A stretch of 58,061 nucleotides of DNA from Candidatus Avibacteroides excrementipullorum. GTDB lineage: Bacteria > Bacteroidota > Bacteroidia > Bacteroidales > Bacteroidaceae. Where the stretch lies: positions 1-58,061 of the forward strand of contig DVIH01000029.1 of the NCBI GenBank assembly GCA_018711405.1. The letters run 5' to 3'. Position 1 is the first letter of the stretch; each line of letters begins with the position of its first letter. Both the position numbers and the translations under genes were made by a program. The notes under the pieces were generated by a model. It saw only the letters and a program-made list of their open reading frames with translations, ran no database searches and was not told the origin of the DNA. Positions 34,134 to 42,944 of this stretch are shown in pieces.

Positions 34134-37100
34134 ATGGTGAGAAAAAGTCTTTTAACTATTCTTTTGGCAGGGGTTTCGATAGTATCTTATGCACAGGTTC
34201 CCTCTCATCCGAAGTATGTGAGTTTGCGTGGTCCGGAAGGCGGTTTTGCCGATGCATACAGAAAGTGGGTTCCCGGACAGCCTATCAGTCCCGAACTGGC
34301 CGATGACGAGGAGTTTTTTATTTCGCGGGTGAAACTGAAAGAGCGTTTCACCAATGCCAATACCCAAGTGGATGTGAATCAAAGTCCCGACAGGAGGTTT
34401 TTCTGGTGGGTTCCCATAGGCCAGCAAGAATGGAATGCATTGCCTACTTATTTTTTCAATTCTGAAGTATTCAACATGTGGAGCTATGTGGACAGTTGGG
34501 GCAACTGGACTGCGCAACTTCTGCGTGCGCCTGCCGCATATCTCGACATCTGTCATAAAAATGGTGTGACTACGCAGGTCGTGGCCTCCGTGCCCTTTGG
34601 GGAAATAATCAATGAAAACCAGGAGCCGCATGGCAAAAACATGGCGGCTCTGGTGGATATGGGATATGAGAATTACCTTAAGTTCCTGCGCTATTACGGA
34701 GTGGACGGCATAGGCTATAATTCTGAATTCAATTTCAACTCTGCTGACCTCATGCGCGGATTGCAGGATCTTGTGGCCAACGCTTCCAACCATTCGGCGG
34801 ACTATGGAATACCGCAGACGGAGTTTGCGTGGTACTCTATTACGGCCAACAGCGGACGCATGCCCGGTACGTACTATTGGAACTCGCTGAATTCGATCAA
34901 TGACAACTGGTTTTACAACACGAGGGTAGGGGGCAAGGTGTCCAATTATTTCTTCTGCAATTACAACTGGGCCGACCGTGAGCTGAAAGAGTCGGTGGCT
35001 ACGGCCGAAAAGTATGCGGAATCGGGCGCATCTTCCTACGATGTATATGCCGGCATGGATATGCAGGGGCGCGACTATACCAATTGGCTCGACTTGCAGA
35101 ACTATCCCATATCGGTAGGCATATGGGGAGCGCACAATATGAACATGCTTTTCGAGTCGCGCAATGAAAACGGCTCTTCGGGCGATGACTGCATGAATAC
35201 TTACATGGAGAGAAGCGAACTGTTTTTCACCGGTGGCAGCAAGAATCCAGTCAATACTCCGGCTGTGGCCGATGTACTTTATTACAGCACCGGCAGTGCG
35301 AAAGCGTTTCACGGCATATCGAGCTTCATCACGGCCCGTAGTGTATTGCAGAGTGATGATTTGTCGAAAGAACCGTTTGTGACATATTTCAATCTCGGCA
35401 ACGGCAAGTTTTTCAACGTGCGTGGCGAGACGACTTTCTCAAAGGAATGGTACAATATAGGCATACAAGACTACCTGCCCACTTGGCGGTGGTGGTTCAC
35501 AAGCAAGTTTATGGGACGCGAGGCAACTGATGTTCCCGTCTCGGGACTTTCCGCAGGATTCACTTGGGATGATGCATGGTTCGGAGGCTCGTGCATGAAG
35601 ATTTCCGGCACGACCGACTCGGAATATCTGCAACTGTTCAAGACAATGTATCCGCTACAGGAAGGCGATGTGCTGACAGTGAGATACAAATCGCTTGGCG
35701 GAAGCGGCAATATGGCTTTGGCTTGCTCGGCTGAAGGAGCGGAAACTTCCGAAATATCCGTCCCGGTAAAGACGGCCGGCGGTGAAAACGGCGTATGGGT
35801 TGAAAAACAGATACGCATAGGTGCCGGCGCAGGCGAACTGAATATGGCCGGAAAGACTTTGGCTATGATAGGCTTGCACTTTACCGATGCGGAAAACATG
35901 CAGTTGCTGATAGGCGAGATGTCCTTGACAAGGGGCTGGTCTCCCGCTCCCAAGCGACCGATGGTCAAGAAAAGCAGCGTGCTGGGCTACAACTATCAGG
36001 GAGCGGATGTGAAAGTGATTTATTCGATGGATGAAGAAGGCAGCAAGGCCAATGCTTGGGAGACTACCTACAACTCGGATGTCGATACATGGTATTTCAA
36101 AATATATGTACAGGAAAAGGGCGGAGACCCTGTGATGTGTACGGCTACTACATCATGGGCGGCCTATGTGATAGGCGCTCCTGTATCATCTGACGGCAGG
36201 GAAGTGAGAGTGGGCGTATCTGCCGTAAGCCTTGACGGACGTTCCGAGTCGGAGATTGCATGGGGTGATTATATGTCGTTGCCGGAACCGGCGGTGACCG
36301 AAGGCATCACGGTAGACAAGTCTATAGTGAAGTCGGGAGAGCAGTTCACTGTGAGCTATATAGACCCCAACCACAGCGAGGCCGTGAAGTGGGTGATAAA
36401 AGACGGTATGGCCGGTGACGATTCGACTCCGCTGGTCGTGGCAGACGGCGGCATGTCTATGACGGCCTCCCTTGACGAGATAGGCATCTATGATTTGGCC
36501 TTGACTCATCAGGTAAACGGCCGCGACACTACGGAGATTCATAGAGGATTGATACAGATCACCGCTCCCGAAGTGGGGGCTGTGCCCGAGATAGAAGACA
36601 TAGCGTTGAATGGTGGCAAAGACGAGGTACAGATGAACCGCAATGGCGTGGTCACGTTCTCTTATGTGGGGCGTGAAGCCGATGGCAAGGTGTCGAGAGG
36701 ACTTGTCGTGCCCGATGTGGCATTCACTATACCCACAGCACAGCTCGGCTTCACCATAAGTCAGCCCTATTCCATAGCATATTGGTTTAAGTTCAATGCC
36801 ATTGAAATGGGTTCTGAAGGCATAGGCCTGCTCAATATCAGGAATCCGGGAGATGGCTGGCCGGCAAGCAACTGGGGGCATCTGTGGATGACTCTTAACA
36901 AGAAGAGTGCTGTCTCTGTGAGCATAAGGGCTGCTTCCGACAATCATTTGGCCATAAGTGATCCGTCTTTTACCTTTGAGGCCGGACGCTGGTATCACAT
37001 GTGTGTGGTGATGGACTATGATGCTTCAAAAGGACGCATACTCACGCTTTATGTCAATGGCCGGAAACTTGCATCGGGCCAAAGCAAGGACTTGTATGCA

Positions 37101-37889
37101 TGGACGGATGACAATATGCTTATGTTCGGTGGATATCAGGCCAACAGGGGAACTTTCAACGGAGTGATAGATGAGTTCCAATTGTATGACAAAGCCTTGA
37201 GTGAAGAAGAGGCGTATGCCACGATGGAACATAAGGCGGAGATACCGGAGGGTCTGATCGGCTATTGGGATTTTGAAAGCGAGGCTGAGAGTGACAACAG
37301 TCTGATCAGTACAGGAGAAAAGCCTCTGGTGGCTTATCTTGGCGGGAGCGAAGATTCTGACGGGACAGATGGCACTGGCAGTGCCAAGCATGGCGCTGTG
37401 GCTTTTGATGCCGGCACACCGTTCTTGTCAGGACTTTATGAAGTGACAACAGTTCCCGAATGGGATTTCGGCAACTATTATGAAATACTTGATGAGACCG
37501 GTGGCGGAACGGAAGGTTCGGCTATAGTGAAATATACGCGGGGAGGAGACTATTTTGCTACCATAACATTGAAAAACAGTTGGGGCAGCGACCGGGCTTC
37601 ATTCCCGTTTGTCAGGGTCAGCAAGAGCGTGCAGGACGGTCGGGCAGATGATGGTGCGGTTTATCCGAATCCGTTTGTGGATGAACTTAACATCAATTTT
37701 TCCGAATCGGGCATTTATGCCGTGAGAGTGTGGTCGGTGATCGGCAGCCTTGTGGCGGAGCAAGTCGTGACGGCTGTATCTGGCGAGTTTGTCCGCCTTC
37801 GCATTGATGCAGCTCCGGGCGTTTATGTGGTGAAGATTTACAATGAAGACGGAGATGCGGTCAGAGCTGTCAAGGTCTTGAAGAAATGA
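34134..37889 (+). CDS. T9SS-exported GH85-like endo-beta-N-acetylglucosaminidase
   Basis: A large secreted glycosidase of 1251 residues, probably cutting the chitobiose core of N-glycans. A signal peptide (1-20, SYAQ) precedes a GH85-like catalytic domain (about 40-480). CHKNGVTTQVVASVPFGE is followed by YGVDGIGYNSEFNFN, where Asn196 and Glu198 match the N-x-E pair of substrate-assisted catalysis. Beta-sandwich domains follow; residues about 860-1035 form a LamG/concanavalin-like domain (YSIAYWFKFN to VIDEFQLYDKALSEEE). The last 80 residues (VYPNPFVDELNINF to VKVLKK) are a type A T9SS sorting domain. No SusC/SusD pair adjoins it. The enzyme family is likely; the substrate is inferred. Confidence 0.85.
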   Translation: MVRKSLLTILLAGVSIVSYAQVPSHPKYVSLRGPEGGFADAYRKWVPGQPISPELADDEEFFISRVKLKERFTNANTQVDVNQSPDRRFFWWVPIGQQEWNALPTYFFNSEVFNMWSYVDSWGNWTAQLLRAPAAYLDICHKNGVTTQVVASVPFGEIINENQEPHGKNMAALVDMGYENYLKFLRYYGVDGIGYNSEFNFNSADLMRGLQDLVANASNHSADYGIPQTEFAWYSITANSGRMPGTYYWNSLNSINDNWFYNTRVGGKVSNYFFCNYNWADRELKESVATAEKYAESGASSYDVYAGMDMQGRDYTNWLDLQNYPISVGIWGAHNMNMLFESRNENGSSGDDCMNTYMERSELFFTGGSKNPVNTPAVADVLYYSTGSAKAFHGISSFITARSVLQSDDLSKEPFVTYFNLGNGKFFNVRGETTFSKEWYNIGIQDYLPTWRWWFTSKFMGREATDVPVSGLSAGFTWDDAWFGGSCMKISGTTDSEYLQLFKTMYPLQEGDVLTVRYKSLGGSGNMALACSAEGAETSEISVPVKTAGGENGVWVEKQIRIGAGAGELNMAGKTLAMIGLHFTDAENMQLLIGEMSLTRGWSPAPKRPMVKKSSVLGYNYQGADVKVIYSMDEEGSKANAWETTYNSDVDTWYFKIYVQEKGGDPVMCTATTSWAAYVIGAPVSSDGREVRVGVSAVSLDGRSESEIAWGDYMSLPEPAVTEGITVDKSIVKSGEQFTVSYIDPNHSEAVKWVIKDGMAGDDSTPLVVADGGMSMTASLDEIGIYDLALTHQVNGRDTTEIHRGLIQITAPEVGAVPEIEDIALNGGKDEVQMNRNGVVTFSYVGREADGKVSRGLVVPDVAFTIPTAQLGFTISQPYSIAYWFKFNAIEMGSEGIGLLNIRNPGDGWPASNWGHLWMTLNKKSAVSVSIRAASDNHLAISDPSFTFEAGRWYHMCVVMDYDASKGRILTLYVNGRKLASGQSKDLYAWTDDNMLMFGGYQANRGTFNGVIDEFQLYDKALSEEEAYATMEHKAEIPEGLIGYWDFESEAESDNSLISTGEKPLVAYLGGSEDSDGTDGTGSAKHGAVAFDAGTPFLSGLYEVTTVPEWDFGNYYEILDETGGGTEGSAIVKYTRGGDYFATITLKNSWGSDRASFPFVRVSKSVQDGRADDGAVYPNPFVDELNINFSESGIYAVRVWSVIGSLVAEQVVTAVSGEFVRLRIDAAPGVYVVKIYNEDGDAVRAVKVLKK

Positions 37890-37919
37890 TATTTCTCGGC
37901 AGTGCGGTTATTATATGGT

Positions 37920-37954
37920 AAAGGTGTCGGCTCGCAGCCGACACCTTTTGTTTT
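37920..37954 (+). terminator. Terminator of the GH85-like gene
   Basis: AAAGGTGTCGGCT pairs perfectly with AGCCGACACCTTT around CGC, followed by TGTTTTCTTTTT. It is a strong intrinsic terminator 30 bp after the stop. Confidence 0.88.
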
Positions 37955-37996
37955 CTTTTTATGGTTGTGCGAGTTTGCCGTTATGGTCTCTTTTAT

Positions 37997-38004
37997 TATA
38001 TTTG
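37997..38004 (+). promoter_or_regulatory. -7 box of the TlpA-like gene
   Basis: TATATTTG matches TAnnTTTG and lies 37 bp before the ATG at 38042. Confidence 0.6.
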
Positions 38005-38041
38005 CCGCCATTGATAAATATAAATTATGGTTGACAGAAGT

Positions 38042-39130
38042 ATGAGAAAAGTTTTATTGTTTTGCTCGTTTGCTGCGCTTCTCCTGGCTGGATGCTCGGA
38101 GAAGGATGGTTACGAGTTGTCCGGCAGGGTGGAAGGCTCTTCCGATGGAGAGTTTGTGTATATGAGAAAGTTCGTCGATGGAGATTTTGTCATAACCGAT
38201 TCGGCAGAGATTGCAGGGCAAAGGTTTTCGTTTAGCGGGACCGCTGATGTGCCCGATGTGTGTTATCTGGTGTATGAAAACGATGAGAGCATCTACAATG
38301 CAGAGGTGATACTTGAAAATGGTGACATAGATGTGCTGCTGGGCGATTCGTGCAGCGTGTCGGGTACTAAGGAAAACGACCGTTTCCAACGGCTTAGCGC
38401 GGAGGTGAACGGCATACAGAACAAGCTGGATGATATAGCCAACAGCGTATATGGCATTTCCGACCAGTCTGAAATGGAGGAACTGGAAAAAGAATACAAG
38501 GCCAAGATTTCAGAACTGGAATCGTGCATACGCAAATATATAGATGAAAACATTTCCGGCGTTTCAGGCATCTATCTTTTGTCGGAAGTGAGGGAGAGTC
38601 TGCCGTTTGAAGATGTGAAGGCTTGGATGGCACGGATTCCGGCAGAGTTAAGAAATCTCGGCATAGTCAGGTATATGGAGGAAGAACTAGAGTTCAACAG
38701 ACAAATAGAGCAGGACAAGATGATTGTAGACTTTGTAATGGACGATATGGACGGAAACAAAGTGTCTTTTGCCGATAAAGTGAAAGAGAAGAAAGTCACG
38801 CTTGTCGACTTTTGGGCTTCGTGGTGCGGCCCGTGCATGAGGGAAGTGCCAAACATCAAGAGGATATACAAGACCTACGGCGACAAGGATTTCCAGATAA
38901 TAGGAGTGTCGCTCGATGAGGATGCTGCTGCATGGAAAAAGGCTGTGAAAGACAAAGGCCTGGACTGGCTTCAGCTTTCCGATCTGAAAGGCTGGAAAAA
39001 CGAGGCCGCACGCATCTATGGCGTCAATTCCATCCCGTCTCTCATGGTAGTGGCGGCAGACGGAAGCATACTGGGCAGTAAACTCGGTGCGGAAGAGGCT
39101 GAAAACCTAATCATAGAGTATCTGAAATAA
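38042..39130 (+). CDS. TlpA-like thiol-disulfide lipoprotein (DUF4369 plus thioredoxin)
   Basis: A periplasm-facing lipoprotein with a thioredoxin domain. The signal ends LLLAGC (Cys about 17). A DUF4369-like beta domain (about 20-120; YELSGRVEGSSDGEFVYMRK) and a helical linker precede the AhpC/TSA-type thioredoxin domain (about 230-362). The active site is WASWCGPCMREVP with Cys262 and Cys265, and the cis-proline lies in NSIPSLMVV. The start at 38042 fits the signal peptide; an ATG at 38027 adds five residues. It probably reduces or isomerises disulfides in envelope proteins; the partner is unknown. Confidence 0.9.
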   Translation: MRKVLLFCSFAALLLAGCSEKDGYELSGRVEGSSDGEFVYMRKFVDGDFVITDSAEIAGQRFSFSGTADVPDVCYLVYENDESIYNAEVILENGDIDVLLGDSCSVSGTKENDRFQRLSAEVNGIQNKLDDIANSVYGISDQSEMEELEKEYKAKISELESCIRKYIDENISGVSGIYLLSEVRESLPFEDVKAWMARIPAELRNLGIVRYMEEELEFNRQIEQDKMIVDFVMDDMDGNKVSFADKVKEKKVTLVDFWASWCGPCMREVPNIKRIYKTYGDKDFQIIGVSLDEDAAAWKKAVKDKGLDWLQLSDLKGWKNEAARIYGVNSIPSLMVVAADGSILGSKLGAEEAENLIIEYLK

Positions 39131-39290
39131 AGTTTTTTTGCAGTTATACGCGAGACGAGGGGGCGTGCGTGGCATGTCCTCTTTTCTTTTTTGTCACATT
39201 CCGGTAACGCTTTGTCACGTTTTCCCGTGACAAATCAGATGGCTGGGGCTATTTATGTGGCAGTTTGGGCATTCTATTGATAAAAAATAA

Positions 39291-39298
39291 TATCTTTG
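39291..39298 (+). promoter_or_regulatory. -7 box of speA
   Basis: TATCTTTG matches TAnnTTTG and lies 51 bp before the speA ATG, with a TTTG at 39264-39267 as a loose upstream element. Confidence 0.6.
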
Positions 39299-39349
39299 TT
39301 CCCGAATACGGATTTTTAATCATTCATATTATTTATACAGTTTACGTAA

Positions 39350-41242
39350 ATGAGAAAATGGAAGGTTGAGGACTCGGCTGAGTTATACAACATTAATGGT
39401 TGGGGACGGGATTACTTCTCGATCAATGAGAAAGGACATGTTACCGCCAAGCCGAAAGAAGGCGGTCCTGAAGTGGATTTGAAAGAGTTGATGGACGAGT
39501 TGCAGTTGCGCGATGTCGCGGCTCCTGTCCTGCTCCGGTTTCCGGATATTCTGAACAACAGGATAGAGAAGATTTCGGGATGCTTCAAGAAAGCTTCGGC
39601 CGAATACGGCTATACGGCAAAAAGTTATGTGATATACCCCATAAAGGTCAACCAGATGCGTCCTGTGGTGGAGGAGATTGCCAGTCATGGCAACATGTAC
39701 AACATAGGGCTTGAAGCAGGCTCCAAACCAGAGCTTCATGCCGTCCTTTCCATCGACATCGACAATGACGCACTCATCATCTGCAACGGATATAAGGATG
39801 AAAGCTACATAGAGTTGGCGCTGCTGGCGCAGAAGATGGGACGCCAGATATTTCTGGTGGTGGAAAAGATGATGGAGCTGCACACCATTGCGCGGCTGGC
39901 CAAACGCATGAACGTGAAACCGAATGTGGGAATCCGTGTGAAGCTGGCAAGCTCGGGCAGCGGGAAATGGGAAGACTCCGGAGGAGATGTTAGCAAATTC
40001 GGACTTAATTCCAGCGAACTGCTCGATGCACTCGAATATATGGAAAATCACGGGCTGAAAGACTGTCTGCGCCTCATACATTTCCATATAGGCAGCCAGG
40101 TGACTAACATAAGAAACGTGAAGACCGCCCTGAAAGAGGCCACGCAGTTTTTCGTGCAGCTCAGGAAAATGGGCTTCGGCATAGATTTCGTCGACATAGG
40201 CGGAGGGCTCGGAGTGGATTACGACGGCACCCGTTCGCCGCTGTCGGGCAACAGCATGAACTATTCCATTCAAGAGTATGTGAATGATGCCGTGTCGGCC
40301 ATAGCCGATGTATGTACCAAGAATGACATAGAGCAGCCCGACATCATCATCGAGTCGGGGCGTTCGCTTACAGCACACCATTCAGTGCTCATCATCGAGG
40401 CTTTGACGAGTACAAGCCTGCCTATATTCGATGAGAACGAAGAAATAGGGGAAAACGAGCATGAACTTGTGAAAGAACTTTACGGCTTGTGGGACACGTT
40501 GAACCAGACGCGCATACTCGAAACCTGGCATGACACGTTGCAATGCCGCGAGGAAGCGCTCGAACTGTTCAATCTCGGGCTGATAGATCTCAAGACGAGG
40601 GCGAAGGTGGAACGCCTGTTCTGGTCGGTGGCCAGAGACGTGTATGAGATGGCGAAGAACATCAAACATGCTCCCGATGAGCTGAGGAAAATATCCAAAC
40701 TGCTCCCCGACAAATATTTCTGCAACTTCTCGCTGTTCCAGTCACTGCCCGACTCATGGGCGATAGACCAGATTTTCCCGGTCATGCCTATATGGAGGCT
40801 CAACGAACAGCCCACCAAATATGCCACTATACAGGACATCACATGCGATTCGGACGGGAAAATAGACAATTTCATATCTACCAAGAATTTCTCATACCAC
40901 CTCCCCGTGCATACGTTGAAAGACGGAGAGCCATATTATCTGGGCGTGTTTCTCGTGGGAGCTTACCAGGAAATACTCGGCGATATGCACAATCTGTTTG
41001 GCGACACCAATGTGGTGCATGTGAAAGTCAAGGGCGACGGCTATGTGATAGACAAGGTGATAGAGGGAGAGACTGTGGCCGATGTGCTGGACTATGTGCA
41101 GTTCAACCCCAAGAGGATGGCGCGCAGCATAGAGGTATGGGTCTCGTCGAGTGTCAAGAAAGGCGTCATATCGGTGGAGGAAGGCAGGGAGTTTCTGGCC
41201 AACTACCGTTCCGGCCTGTACGGATATACATATATGGAGTAA
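39350..41242 (+). CDS. speA: Biosynthetic arginine decarboxylase
   Basis: PLP enzyme that converts arginine to agmatine, the first step of polyamine synthesis. It begins WKVEDSAELYNINGWGRDYF. The PLP lysine is in VIYPIKVNQMRPVVEEI (about residue 99), and FHIGSQVTNIRNVKTAL, FVDIGGGLGVDYDGT and IIESGRSLTAHHSVLI follow. The C-terminal block YFCNFSLFQSLPDSWAIDQI is typical of the SpeA (alanine-racemase-fold) class. The length of 630 is normal. It stands alone; repeat array e separates it from the convergent tatC. Confidence 0.97.
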   Translation: MRKWKVEDSAELYNINGWGRDYFSINEKGHVTAKPKEGGPEVDLKELMDELQLRDVAAPVLLRFPDILNNRIEKISGCFKKASAEYGYTAKSYVIYPIKVNQMRPVVEEIASHGNMYNIGLEAGSKPELHAVLSIDIDNDALIICNGYKDESYIELALLAQKMGRQIFLVVEKMMELHTIARLAKRMNVKPNVGIRVKLASSGSGKWEDSGGDVSKFGLNSSELLDALEYMENHGLKDCLRLIHFHIGSQVTNIRNVKTALKEATQFFVQLRKMGFGIDFVDIGGGLGVDYDGTRSPLSGNSMNYSIQEYVNDAVSAIADVCTKNDIEQPDIIIESGRSLTAHHSVLIIEALTSTSLPIFDENEEIGENEHELVKELYGLWDTLNQTRILETWHDTLQCREEALELFNLGLIDLKTRAKVERLFWSVARDVYEMAKNIKHAPDELRKISKLLPDKYFCNFSLFQSLPDSWAIDQIFPVMPIWRLNEQPTKYATIQDITCDSDGKIDNFISTKNFSYHLPVHTLKDGEPYYLGVFLVGAYQEILGDMHNLFGDTNVVHVKVKGDGYVIDKVIEGETVADVLDYVQFNPKRMARSIEVWVSSSVKKGVISVEEGREFLANYRSGLYGYTYME

Positions 41243-41344
41243 ACATTTTTCACAACATTGATAAACAGTATGGCGGGCGGCCCTGCATGTCTTCTGAGGC
41301 ATGGGGGCCGTTGCCTTTTAGATGCCTCCGGGACCCTCGCCGGG

Positions 41345-41432
41345 GATGTACGCCATCCCGGGCGAAGATGGCGTACATCTTCACCCGGTACCGAGCCGAT
41401 CATTGCCCGATACCGAGCCGATCTTTTTCCGG
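41345..41432. repeat. 22-bp-period modular repeat array e (4 words)
   Basis: Words start at 41345, 41367, 41389 and 41411: GATGTACGCCATC, GATGGCGTACATC and TACCGAGCCGATC twice. The linkers are CCGGGCGAA, TTCACCCGG, ATTGCCCGA and TTTTTCCGG. Words 1 and 2 are perfect reverse complements 9 bp apart, a 13-bp hairpin. The array fills most of the gap between convergent speA and tatC, and its last linker overlaps the position just before the tatC stop. Confidence 0.94.
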
Positions 41433-41435
41433 CAG

Positions 41436-42242
41436 TCAGAATGCTTGCTTTTTCCGTCTCGGAGATGTGCCGTTGCCGGCTGCAATGAGTATGCTCGCCT
41501 CGTAGAGCAGGCAGACGGGAACGGCCACTGCCGACATGGTGAACATATCGGATGTGGGGGTGATGACCGCTGCTATTATGAATATGACGACAATGGCGTG
41601 TTTGCGGAAATGTCGCATGACTCTGGCCGACAGTATGCCGGTTTTCGACAGAATCCATGTCAGTACGGGCAGCTCAAACAGTATGCCGAGCATGATGCAC
41701 ATCGTAATCAAGGTGTTGATGTACGACGGCAGTGTAATCATGTTGGGGATTTCGCTGCTCACCTGATATGTGCCCAAGAACCGGAATGTGAGCGGGAAGA
41801 TGAGGAAATATGCGGTGAGCATCCCTATGACGAACATGACGTATCCGCTTATGACGATGCGCAACGAGTATTTCCGCTCGTTGGCATAAAGGGCGGGCGA
41901 AAGGAAGCCGAACAGCAGATATATGGCATACGGCGATATGAGCAGCATGCCGGTGCATACGGCTATCTTCATGTGCGTGACGAACTGTCCGGCAAGGCCG
42001 GTGTTGATGATGTCTACGGAAAAGGCATCGGCCGTCGTGCCTGAGGCCGATGCGCTTATTTTGTCTAAAAGGCGGTAGGTGATGAAACTGCTGTCTTTGG
42101 GGGCAAGGATGATGGAGAAGACCTCGTCTTTGAGTATAAACGCCATGATGCCGCATATCGCCGTACCGGCAATGATTTTTATGAGCGTGCCTCTCAGCAC
42201 GTCCAGATGCTCCCAAAACGACATGTCGGCTTTGTCTTCCAT
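41436..42242 (-). CDS. tatC: Twin-arginine translocase subunit TatC
   Basis: The signal-peptide receptor of the Tat pathway, six helices, 268 residues. It starts SFWEHLDVLRGTL, then has a periplasmic loop rich in Ser/Ala (about 50-75), LSPALYANERKYS (the Glu matching E. coli Glu103), and IFPLTFRFLG. The conserved Glu15 of the HLxELR motif is Val15 here (codon GTG). It is the last gene of an operon that encodes two Tat-signal Fe-S proteins; the gap to tatA is 1 bp. Confidence 0.95.
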   Translation of the reverse strand: MEDKADMSFWEHLDVLRGTLIKIIAGTAICGIMAFILKDEVFSIILAPKDSSFITYRLLDKISASASGTTADAFSVDIINTGLAGQFVTHMKIAVCTGMLLISPYAIYLLFGFLSPALYANERKYSLRIVISGYVMFVIGMLTAYFLIFPLTFRFLGTYQVSSEIPNMITLPSYINTLITMCIMLGILFELPVLTWILSKTGILSARVMRHFRKHAIVVIFIIAAVITPTSDMFTMSAVAVPVCLLYEASILIAAGNGTSPRRKKQAF

Positions 42243-42243
42243 G

Positions 42244-42429
42244 TCAGTTTTTCTCTTCCTTGTCTTTCTTTTCCGTTTCTTCTGCCTTGTCCGTGCCGTT
42301 CATGCCGTCTTTGAAGCTGCGCACACCCTTGCCCAGACCTTTCATAAGCTCGGGTATTTTCTTGCCGCCGAAAAACAGCAGTACGATAAGCGCGATGAGC
42401 AGGATTTCTTGTAAGCCTATTCCGAACAT
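42244..42429 (-). CDS. tatA: Twin-arginine translocase subunit TatA
   Basis: The pore-forming Tat subunit of 61 residues. A single helix ([18 protein letters not shown], residues 3-20) is followed by the [20 protein letters not shown] amphipathic helix with the FGxKKxPEL hinge, then a charged tail of Lys/Glu. It lacks a separate TatB partner here, as is usual in Bacteroidota. It sits between tatC and the S-component-like gene. Confidence 0.95.
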   Translation of the reverse strand: MFGIGLQEILLIALIVLLFFGGKKIPELMKGLGKGVRSFKDGMNGTDKAEETEKKDKEEKN

Positions 42430-42430
42430 G

Positions 42431-42940
42431 TCATTTACGTATTAAGTGCTTGATAAACAGATATCCGCCGAAGATTTGCAGCAACATGCCCGGCACTCCC
42501 GTCCTGAAATCCTGCAAGGCTGCATCGAGGCTGCCCGTGAGAAGCCATTCGCCTGCGCTGCCCAATATCTGGTAGAATGCCACGACTGCTGCGAGAATCG
42601 GCAAGGATACTTTTTGGAATCTTGCTGCGGCAAATCCGGCTCCGGCTGCCAGCAGACATGATTTGAGCAGGATGGCAGGCAGCATTCCTGTGGCCGGCAT
42701 TGCAAACAGCAGGTTGTTTGCCAGCGGCGACAGCACAGCCGTAAGCATGCCGGCTTTCCATCCGTATTTGTATGCCCCTATGAGTGTGAAAAAGTATATG
42801 GGCAACCATATCAGCCCTCCTTGCGGGATGAGGTGGAACAGTTGCGGCAGGGCTATGTTGCCCGCCACAAACATTGCAGCGGCACAATATGTCCTTATGT
42901 CGCTGTATGGCAATGAATAAAGTTTTACAGTGGCTTTCAT
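42431..42940 (-). CDS. ECF S-component-like membrane protein
   Basis: A hydrophobic protein of 169 residues with about five or six helices. The segments [20 protein letters not shown] and [20 protein letters not shown] resemble substrate-binding S components of energy-coupling-factor transporters. No ATPase or T subunit is encoded nearby, so it would use a shared module or act alone. It is 1 bp from tatA and 4 bp from the DUF362 gene in the same operon. If the assignment is right, it would carry the compound imported by the operon's TonB receptor into the cytoplasm. Both parts are inferred. Confidence 0.6.
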   Translation of the reverse strand: MKATVKLYSLPYSDIRTYCAAAMFVAGNIALPQLFHLIPQGGLIWLPIYFFTLIGAYKYGWKAGMLTAVLSPLANNLLFAMPATGMLPAILLKSCLLAAGAGFAAARFQKVSLPILAAVVAFYQILGSAGEWLLTGSLDAALQDFRTGVPGMLLQIFGGYLFIKHLIRK

Positions 42941-42944
42941 CTTC

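Noticed and set aside
34016-34306. Small plus-strand frame before and across the GH85-like start
   Set aside because: It overlaps the real gene in another frame, has no start context and no recognisable product.
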